Part shown: in pieces, positions 1-4,545 of the stretch
How positions within the stretch are numbered: the first letter of the stretch is position 1
Layout: each line of letters begins with the position of its first letter
Source: an uncultured Synergistales bacterium
GTDB taxonomy: Bacteria > Synergistota > Synergistia > Synergistales > Aminobacteriaceae
Length of the DNA: 8,412 bases
Reading direction: 5' to 3'
Assembly: GCA_905233335.1 (NCBI GenBank)
Contig: CAJOED010000076.1
Coordinates: 1 to 8,412 of the forward strand
Notes under the pieces: model-generated
Told to the model about the DNA's origin: nothing
Databases searched by the model: none
What the model saw: the letters and a program-made list of their open reading frames with translations, nothing else
Position numbers and translations under genes: made by a program

Positions 1-101
1 GCGCTATATCAGGTTCACTCATTGGCACAAGGATAACAACGGCACGAACTTATCCGATTACTATACGTACTGCCAGCTGACGAACGTATCTTTCGACTAC
101 T
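1..101 (+). repeat. Exact 101-bp direct repeat, copy 1
   Basis: This stretch matches 1996..2096 base for base and encodes the C-terminal end of a type A domain. The match may extend left beyond the window. The two copies part company exactly at the stop codon (TAG here, TGT in copy 2). This points to recent duplication or gene conversion. Confidence 0.95.
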
Positions 102-103
102 AG
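1..103 (+). CDS. C-terminal end of a tandem-array lipoprotein, type A domain (partial)
   Basis: Only the last 33 codons and a TAG stop (101-103) are in the window; the reading frame starts at base 2. The peptide contains the type A domain signature His-Trp-His followed by KDNNGTNLSDYY and ends in VSFDY. Bases 1-101 are identical to 1996-2096 inside the second complete lipoprotein gene, so the frame and family follow directly. Unlike that copy, this one keeps its stop codon and is followed 19 bases later by an intact intrinsic terminator. It is inferred to be another surface lipoprotein of the array; function unknown. Its start, signal peptide and number of domains lie upstream and cannot be judged. 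Confidence 0.85.
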   Translation, partial: RYIRFTHWHKDNNGTNLSDYYTYCQLTNVSFDY

Positions 104-122
104 CAGTTGTGATTTTTCCGGG

Positions 123-153
123 CAGGTCGTCGTGAAGGGCGGCCTGTTTTTTT
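123..153 (+). terminator. Rho-independent terminator after the partial lipoprotein gene
   Basis: The hairpin arms are CAGGTCGTC (123-131) and GGCGGCCTG (138-146), a 9-bp stem with two U-G pairs and a 6-base loop, followed by seven T (147-153). The same 25-base hairpin sequence recurs after the third complete lipoprotein gene. The downstream promoter starts only 2 bases after the T-tract. Confidence 0.9.
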
Positions 154-155
154 GA

Positions 156-185
156 TTGACAATTTTTATCAGCGGGGAATACAAT
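156..185 (+). promoter_or_regulatory. Sigma70-type promoter of lipoprotein gene 1
   Basis: TTGACA (156-161), an 18-bp spacer and TACAAT (180-185) closely match the -35/-10 consensus. The same element with near-identical spacer recurs at 2106-2135 and 3354-3383, which makes a chance match unlikely. It lies about 30 bases before the ribosome-binding site. Transcription is expected to cover genes 1 and 2, since no terminator separates them. Confidence 0.88.
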
Positions 186-205
186 TACCCATCACAATAA
201 AATTC

Positions 206-211
206 AAGGAG
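206..211 (+). promoter_or_regulatory. Ribosome-binding site of lipoprotein gene 1
   Basis: AAGGAG followed by TGAT forms a near-complete complement of the 16S 3' end. It lies 8 bases before the ATG at 220, the same spacing as in gene 3. The frame also offers ATG at 217 (5-base spacing) and GTG at 211, but the GTG is part of this site, so 220 is preferred. Confidence 0.85.
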
Positions 212-219
212 TGATTATG

Positions 220-891
220 ATGAAGCATAGTAGAAAGTTTCTTGCGTGGCTTCTTGTTGCTCTGATGACGTTTGCGCTCATGGCCGGCGGCTGCGGAGGA
301 AGCGACAATGATTCGGGCGGCAGTTCGGGAACAACGAGCGAGGAAGTTGCACAGGAGGACGGAGATGTTACCGGGCGCAATAATGGCTTTGACGACTGGG
401 AAGATCTGATGACCCTCAAAGATATGATTGCGGGCACTTGGCGGATAGGTTCTTCAAATGCCGAGATGATAACAGATAATGAGAATTGGAAATTTTTCTA
501 CGTATCCTTCTCCTATGAACCTATGTTCTTATTCTTAAGGTTTTCCGCAGATGATGAGGGAAAATTGAATGTGAGCTACCAGCATCCAACCACGAGAGAG
601 TATTTGCCGTTATACGACAACCCGCTGACCTGTGAATTTGAGTATTATAATTACGGACGCAACACAACAGGACAATTAATTCTCATAAAGCCCGGCATAT
701 ATGAGCAGGCTACGAATTTCTCGTTCTTCATGAAGGAAAAGAATGAAGATAACTCCGTAGATACCTACAGCATTATGTTTGACGAGGATAATATGAATAA
801 GGTAACTTTCTATCACTGGCACCAGGATCTTAATGGCACCGACTTGTCCAACTACCAGGTATCATTCAAGATGACGAGAACTGGTAAATGA
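220..891 (+). CDS. Tandem-array lipoprotein 1, single divergent domain
   Basis: The protein is 223 aa, predicted to be exported and lipid-anchored at Cys25: basic MKHSRK, hydrophobic core (FLAWLLVALMTFALM), then AGGC. A Ser/Gly/Asp linker follows (26-50) and then one domain (about 53-223). The domain carries the family landmarks in order: GRN at 52-54, G-T-W at 72-74, NPLTCEF (134-140), PGIY (158-161), DTYSI (181-185) and HWHQDLNGTDLSNY (199-212). The linker end, EDGDVTGRN, resembles the inter-domain linker DEDDYTGRN of the paralogs more than their first linker. The gene may thus have lost a first domain or represent the ancestral one-domain form (inference). It is the most divergent copy of the array. 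Gene 2 starts 22 bases downstream with no terminator or promoter between, so the two should be co-transcribed. I do not recognise the family; function unknown. ATG 217 is an alternative start. Confidence 0.9.
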   Translation: MKHSRKFLAWLLVALMTFALMAGGCGGSDNDSGGSSGTTSEEVAQEDGDVTGRNNGFDDWEDLMTLKDMIAGTWRIGSSNAEMITDNENWKFFYVSFSYEPMFLFLRFSADDEGKLNVSYQHPTTREYLPLYDNPLTCEFEYYNYGRNTTGQLILIKPGIYEQATNFSFFMKEKNEDNSVDTYSIMFDEDNMNKVTFYHWHQDLNGTDLSNYQVSFKMTRTGK

Positions 892-898
892 ACTTTTC

Positions 899-905
899 AG
901 GGAGG
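899..905 (+). promoter_or_regulatory. Ribosome-binding site of lipoprotein gene 2
   Basis: AGGGAGG lies 8 bases before the ATG at 914. Its surroundings differ from the shared leader of genes 1, 3 and 4, and no -35/-10 pair is visible in the 22-base gap. This supports translation of gene 2 from the gene 1 transcript. Confidence 0.8.
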
Positions 906-913
906 TTATATTT

Positions 914-2164
914 ATGAAGGACAGCAGGAAGTTTTTTGCGTGGGTACTCGTCGTGCTGATGACGTTTGCGTTGTTGGCCGGCGGGTGTGGCGGAAGCAGT
1001 AGTTCATCATCGGGGAGTTCGGACACAGCGGATGATGACGGTTCAGGGCGCAATGATTCGGGCTTTGAGGACGTGTCATTCATACGCCTTAGCGGAGAAT
1101 GGGCTTTTTCAGCGTCATCTGTGAAGCAATACGGACGGAGGGCCGTTGATATCGATCCGTTCTCAATCAGTCCATCTACGAACTTCAGGATCAAAGCATA
1201 CGGCGACGGAACACTTCTTCTTGCGGATCAAGATGCAGGAGAAAACCCTACAGTATTACGTGTTACGCCGATAATCGGAACACCCAAGAGCCCTGTCGAT
1301 GATGCACCCGAAAGTCTTGATCTCGTAGCACCGGCAGTGTACACGTACGTCAGCAAGAACGTCTACGAAGCAACCTATGAGACTAAGAACGCCATCAGTC
1401 TAATCACTGACAAGGATACATACCGAATCGAAATAGCAGACCCGTCAACGTACAAAACCGTAAAAGTTACCCACATACACTACGAGCAAGATTTTTACAG
1501 CGGTACGTTCAAAGAAGTTTATGAAGTGAACAGTGAGCTGGTCTCGCACCAACTCGATTACATGGACGAGGACGACTACACCGGGCGAAATGCTAACGGC
1601 TTCGAGGACATAACTTTCACCGGGTTAAGCGGAGTATGGCAGGCTTTCAGCGGAAGTATGTACTGCTATATGGTCAATAATTCTACAACGAGCACAAGAG
1701 ATGGAGCTTTATACAAGTCATTCAAGCCGTCAGAGAGATTCAGGATCAGGACATATGCTGACGGGACGCTCGTTCTTGCTGCTGAAGAAGAGGGGGAAAA
1801 TCCGAGACACATCAGCTTCGATCCGATTACAGCACAGTTCAACGACGGTTTGACGGGGTCAGCAACAGTCGATATTAGTATCTTACTGCCGGGAGTGTAT
1901 ACCCTGCAATCTACTGAAAACGGCTCCAGCTATTACGAGGCGCAGGGTTATGACGGAGATACGTATCAGCTTGAAGTAACCAGCAGTTACCAGCCGCGCT
2001 ATATCAGGTTCACTCATTGGCACAAGGATAACAACGGCACGAACTTATCCGATTACTATACGTACTGCCAGCTGACGAACGTATCTTTCGACTACTGTTT
2101 TTTTGTTGACAGTTTTTATCAGCGGAGAATACAATTACCTATCACGACAAAACTTAAGGAGTGA
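914..2164 (+). CDS. Tandem-array lipoprotein 2, two type A domains, with a read-through C-terminal tail
   Basis: The protein is 416 aa. The signal peptide (MKDSRKFFAW..., core to residue 22) ends in AGGC with Cys25 as the predicted lipidation site. A Ser-rich and acidic linker follows (SSSSSSGSSDTADDDGSGRN), then type A domain 1 (about 50-212), linker DEDDYTGRN (218-226) and type A domain 2 (about 229-394). Landmarks of domain 1 are LSGEW, FRIKAYGDGTLLLAD, DTYRIEI and THIH; those of domain 2 are LSGVW, YADGTLVLAA, DPITAQF, PGVYT and THWHKDNNGTNLSDYY. Residues 395-416 are not domain sequence: compared with the copy at 1..103 the TAG stop and most of the terminator have been deleted. The frame then reads through the gene 3 promoter and stops at TGA 2162-2164, overlapping the gene 3 ribosome-binding site. 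The tail may impair folding or be tolerated. Function unknown; probably an exported surface lipoprotein. Confidence 0.9.
   Translation: MKDSRKFFAWVLVVLMTFALLAGGCGGSSSSSSGSSDTADDDGSGRNDSGFEDVSFIRLSGEWAFSASSVKQYGRRAVDIDPFSISPSTNFRIKAYGDGTLLLADQDAGENPTVLRVTPIIGTPKSPVDDAPESLDLVAPAVYTYVSKNVYEATYETKNAISLITDKDTYRIEIADPSTYKTVKVTHIHYEQDFYSGTFKEVYEVNSELVSHQLDYMDEDDYTGRNANGFEDITFTGLSGVWQAFSGSMYCYMVNNSTTSTRDGALYKSFKPSERFRIRTYADGTLVLAAEEEGENPRHISFDPITAQFNDGLTGSATVDISILLPGVYTLQSTENGSSYYEAQGYDGDTYQLEVTSSYQPRYIRFTHWHKDNNGTNLSDYYTYCQLTNVSFDYCFFVDSFYQRRIQLPITTKLKE
1321..1366 (+). repeat. Exact 46-bp direct repeat, copy 1 (in gene 2)
   Basis: Identical to 2586..2631 in gene 3. It encodes LVAPAVYTYVSKNVY of type A domain 1, while the flanking codons have clearly diverged. 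A sharp island of identity between otherwise diverged paralogs suggests gene conversion. Confidence 0.9.
1996..2096 (+). repeat. Exact 101-bp direct repeat, copy 2
   Basis: Identical to 1..101. It encodes the C-terminal end of the second type A domain of gene 2. Identity stops at the first base of the missing stop codon. The two copies lie 1995 bp apart, so recombination between them would delete or duplicate a unit carrying genes 1 and 2. Confidence 0.95.
2096..2104 (+). other. Terminator remnant: T-tract without hairpin
   Basis: TG followed by seven T is the right-hand end of the array terminator (compare 145-153 and 3344-3352). The left arm, loop and most of the right arm are absent. Aligning with the upstream copy, 44 bp (equivalent to 101-144) are missing, including the TAG stop. 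Without the hairpin no intrinsic termination is expected, so transcripts from the gene 1 promoter should continue into gene 3. Confidence 0.85.
2106..2135 (+). promoter_or_regulatory. Sigma70-type promoter of lipoprotein gene 3, inside the gene 2 reading frame
   Basis: TTGACA (2106-2111), 18-bp spacer and TACAAT (2130-2135), with the spacer nearly identical to those of genes 1 and 4. Because gene 2 lost its stop codon, this promoter is now translated as part of the gene 2 tail. Transcripts arriving from gene 2 could interfere with it. Confidence 0.87.
2156..2161 (+). promoter_or_regulatory. Ribosome-binding site of lipoprotein gene 3, overlapping the gene 2 stop
   Basis: AAGGAG is followed immediately by the gene 2 stop TGA (2162-2164), and the gene 3 ATG begins at 2170. 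A ribosome ending gene 2 would terminate on top of this site, which would favour translational coupling. The site decides the start: GTG 2161 lies inside it, so ATG 2170 is chosen. Confidence 0.87.
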
Positions 2165-2169
2165 TTGTA

Positions 2170-3309
2170 ATGAAGTGTAGTAGAAGATTTCTTGCGTGGC
2201 TTCTTGTTGTTATGATGACGTTTGCGGTGCTTGCTTGCGGGTGCGGAGGTAGCGATAATGATTCGGGCGGTAGTTCCAGCACTTCGGACACAGCGGATGA
2301 CGACGGTTCCGGGCGCAATATTGAAGGTTTCGAGGACGTAGAGTTTATACGCCTTAGCGGACAATGGGCTTTTACGAGTAGTTCTTTGACGAACAACGGA
2401 TATAAAATCGGTGAGGTCGATGTGTTAACAGTCGATCCGTTAGAACGCTTCAGGATTAAAGCATACGGCGACGGCACACTTCTTCTTGCGGATTATGATG
2501 CAGGAGAAAAACCGAAAGCGTTCAGCTTTTTGCCGGTAACCGCAGAATGCACCTTCACAGAAGACAATGAGGTAAAAACGCTTGCTCTCGTAGCACCGGC
2601 AGTGTACACGTACGTCAGCAAGAACGTCTACAAGATGACCGAAGATACAAAAGACGCCTTAGGAACGATCACCGCCAGGGACGTATACCGCATCGAAATA
2701 AAAGACTCAACGTACAAATTCATAAACTTCATTCATATACGCTACAACAGGAATTACTACAACAACCAATTTGATGAAGTTTATACATTGACCAGTGAGC
2801 TGGTCTCGCACCAACTCGACTACGCAGACGAGGACGACTACACCGGGCGCAATTCTGACGGCTGGGAAGTGGTTGATGATTTCTCCCTGCTGAATGGAAC
2901 TACGTGGACTGTCAGCAATGCAACGTGCAGTTGGGCCAGTTCGTCGGAATACGATCGATATTTCCCGCTCGTGCCGAACTCATACAATGCTACGAAGCTG
3001 AAGCTGGTTGCAGAAAGTGGCATACTCTTTTGGGTGGACGCTGATGGAAGATACAGATATGACCCGCTCACGGCACGTTTCTCGACGGACGACGCAGGCA
3101 ATTCTGTAGAAAAACCACTCGTACAGTCAGCAGGCGTTTTTGAACCGGGGATCCAGTCTAATTGGTACGAGTCCCCAACTTCAGACGGCGGAACAGAAAC
3201 CGTGATAATCGAAAGCTCATATCCGTACACCAGGTTAACTATCATGAATACGTGCTATGTTAATGGAAGAGAGGCTATAACGCGCGTTACCCTCGAGAGT
3301 GCAAATTAA
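2170..3309 (+). CDS. Tandem-array lipoprotein 3, domains A and B
   Basis: The protein is 379 aa. Its signal peptide (MKCSRRFLAW...) ends in VLACGCGG instead of the AGGCGG of its paralogs. Lipidation could therefore occur at Cys23 (preceded by V-L-A) or Cys25. The linker is a mosaic: SDNDSGG as in gene 1, then TSDTADDDGSGRN as in genes 2 and 4. Type A domain (about 53-216) has LSGQW, FRIKAYGDGTLLLAD, LPVTAECTF and IHIR, where the second His of the usual H-x-H is Arg. After DEDDYTGRN (220-228) comes a type B domain (about 230-379) with NGTTW, LFWVDADGRYRYDPLTARF, VEKPLV, IESSYPY, TIMNTCYVNGR. It has its own promoter, may also be reached by read-through from gene 2, and ends at an intact terminator. 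Function unknown; exported lipoprotein by signal peptide. Confidence 0.92.
   Translation: MKCSRRFLAWLLVVMMTFAVLACGCGGSDNDSGGSSSTSDTADDDGSGRNIEGFEDVEFIRLSGQWAFTSSSLTNNGYKIGEVDVLTVDPLERFRIKAYGDGTLLLADYDAGEKPKAFSFLPVTAECTFTEDNEVKTLALVAPAVYTYVSKNVYKMTEDTKDALGTITARDVYRIEIKDSTYKFINFIHIRYNRNYYNNQFDEVYTLTSELVSHQLDYADEDDYTGRNSDGWEVVDDFSLLNGTTWTVSNATCSWASSSEYDRYFPLVPNSYNATKLKLVAESGILFWVDADGRYRYDPLTARFSTDDAGNSVEKPLVQSAGVFEPGIQSNWYESPTSDGGTETVIIESSYPYTRLTIMNTCYVNGREAITRVTLESAN
2586..2631 (+). repeat. Exact 46-bp direct repeat, copy 2 (in gene 3)
   Basis: Identical to 1321..1366 in gene 2, in the same frame and at the same place in the type A domain. The following codons differ at once (KMTEDT here, EATYET in gene 2). 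Confidence 0.9.
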
Positions 3310-3321
3310 TACAGACAAAAG

Positions 3322-3352
3322 CAGGTCGTCGTGAAGGGCGGCCTGTTTTTTT
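3322..3352 (+). terminator. Rho-independent terminator after lipoprotein gene 3
   Basis: CAGGTCGTC (3322-3330) pairs with GGCGGCCTG (3337-3345), two pairs being U-G, with a GTGAAG loop and seven T (3346-3352). It begins 12 bases after the gene 3 stop codon. The hairpin is identical to the one at 123-146, and the next promoter starts 2 bases after the T-tract. Confidence 0.9.
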
Positions 3353-3353
3353 G

Positions 3354-3383
3354 TTGACAGTTTTTATCAGCGGGGAATACAAT
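3354..3383 (+). promoter_or_regulatory. Sigma70-type promoter of lipoprotein gene 4
   Basis: TTGACA (3354-3359), 18-bp spacer, TACAAT (3378-3383). Separated from the preceding T-tract by a single G, it forms with that terminator a compact cassette that isolates gene 4 as its own transcription unit. Confidence 0.88.
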
Positions 3384-3400
3384 TATCACAACAAAATTCT

Positions 3401-3406
3401 AAGGAG
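3401..3406 (+). promoter_or_regulatory. Ribosome-binding site of lipoprotein gene 4
   Basis: AAGGAG lies 8 bases before the ATG at 3415, the same layout as gene 3. The in-frame GTG at 3406 overlaps this site and is not a likely start. Confidence 0.87.
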
Positions 3407-3414
3407 TGATTGTA

Positions 3415-4494
3415 ATGAAGCATAGTAGAAAATTTTTTGCGTGGCTTCTTGTCGTGATGATGACGTTTGCAGTGCTTGCAGGCGGGTGCGGAGGTAGCAG
3501 CAGTTCATCATCGGGGAGTTCGGACACAGCGGACGATGACGGTTCAGGGCGCAATGTAGATGGCTTTGAGGACGTAGCGTTCATACGCCTCAGCGGACAG
3601 TGGGCTTTGTTCGCGACAAATTTATATGATCGCGAAGGAAATGTTATCGGCAGTGATCCAGACTATAGTCCGTCATCACGTTTCAGGATAATGGCGTATG
3701 GAGACGGGACACTTCTTCTTGCGGATTATGACGCGGGAGAAAAACCGACAAACTTCAACTTTTTGCCGATAACCGCAACATTCACCCTCGAAAGCGGCAC
3801 TGTAGCAGAAGTACCTTTGGTACAACCAGGCGTGTATAAACCGGTCAAAAGTAATCTATACGAGCTGAAAGACGGCGATGATACATACAGGATCGAGATA
3901 GGAGACTCGTCAACGTATACGAATGTAACTTTCTCGCACATACACAGCGACAACAGCGGCGGCGAACTGTCCTATTATGAAGTTACCGACATAACAGACC
4001 CCGACCACCTCGACTATGATGACGAGGACGACTACACCGGGCGAAATGCTGACGGCTGGGAAGTTATCGATGAATTTTCTCTGCTGAATGACACCACGTG
4101 GGATATTACATATACGTCGTGTCGTTTAGCGGAAAGCAATCAAACCTTTTCGCTTGTGCCACAATCACACACTACTACAAGGCTGAAACTTGTTGTCCAT
4201 AACGGAGTTCTCTTCTGGCTGGACAGCAACGGAACATACAGATATGATCCGCTGACAGCCCGCTTCATAATAGATGGCTACAACAATTCGGTAGAAGAGC
4301 CGCTCGTACGGGCAGCAAGCGGTTTCAAGAAGTCCAACTCTATTTATCAGTACGAGGCTGTAACTCCCAGCAACCTGAAGGAATACGTGATACTCGAAAG
4401 CTCTTATCCGTACAAGCAGATAACTATCATGAATGAGTGCTATGTCAACGGAAGAAGTGCTTTTACCAGCGTTCAACTTAAAAGTGTGCAGTAG
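3415..4494 (+). CDS. Tandem-array lipoprotein 4, domains A and B
   Basis: The protein is 359 aa. Signal peptide MKHSRKFFAW... with AGGC and Cys25 as predicted lipid anchor, then the same Ser-rich acidic linker as gene 2. Type A domain (about 50-192) shows LSGQW, FRIMAYGDGTLLLADYDAG, LPITATF, PGVYK, DTYRIEI and SHIHSDNSGGELSYY. After DEDDYTGRN (203-211) a type B domain (about 213-359) shows NDTTW, LFWLDSNGTYRYDPLTARF, VEEPLV, LESSYPY and TIMNECYVNGR. Domain order and type B sequence match gene 3, while the linker matches gene 2, so the gene looks like a mosaic within the array. It is transcribed alone, between its own promoter and a strong terminator, and converges on the res gene with 50 bases between the stop codons. 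Function unknown. Confidence 0.92.
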   Translation: MKHSRKFFAWLLVVMMTFAVLAGGCGGSSSSSSGSSDTADDDGSGRNVDGFEDVAFIRLSGQWALFATNLYDREGNVIGSDPDYSPSSRFRIMAYGDGTLLLADYDAGEKPTNFNFLPITATFTLESGTVAEVPLVQPGVYKPVKSNLYELKDGDDTYRIEIGDSSTYTNVTFSHIHSDNSGGELSYYEVTDITDPDHLDYDDEDDYTGRNADGWEVIDEFSLLNDTTWDITYTSCRLAESNQTFSLVPQSHTTTRLKLVVHNGVLFWLDSNGTYRYDPLTARFIIDGYNNSVEEPLVRAASGFKKSNSIYQYEAVTPSNLKEYVILESSYPYKQITIMNECYVNGRSAFTSVQLKSVQ

Positions 4495-4515
4495 GGCAGA
4501 TAAGAAAATTCCGGG

Positions 4516-4545
4516 CAGGTCGTCATGAGGCGGCCTGTTTTTTTT
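4516..4545 (+). terminator. Rho-independent terminator ending the lipoprotein array
   Basis: CAGGTCGTC (4516-4524), tetraloop ATGA, GGCGGCCTG (4529-4537) and eight T (4538-4545). The T-tract reaches the last base of the res stop codon on the other strand. In - strand RNA the two U-G pairs become C-A mismatches and no T-tract follows directly, so it should work mainly for the lipoprotein side. Confidence 0.9.

Noticed and set aside
930..940. Phase-variable homopolymer (six T) in the signal peptide of genes 2 and 4
   Set aside because: A six-base tract encoding conserved Phe-Phe is short for slippage, and both genes are in frame. No longer simple repeat was found.
862..1194. Open frames on the - strand across the lipoprotein genes, each with a similar Ser/Pro-rich end
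   Set aside because: They are antisense shadows of the conserved signal peptide and linker. They repeat because the + strand genes are paralogs, and they lack ribosome-binding sites.
2096..2164. Gene 2 as a pseudogene
   Set aside because: Both domains and the signal peptide are complete; only a short tail was added, so it is kept as a coding gene with an altered C-terminus.
1..4494. CRISPR-like or transposon-borne repeat array
   Set aside because: The repeats are coding, in frame and gene-sized, without regular spacers, terminal inverted repeats or a transposase.
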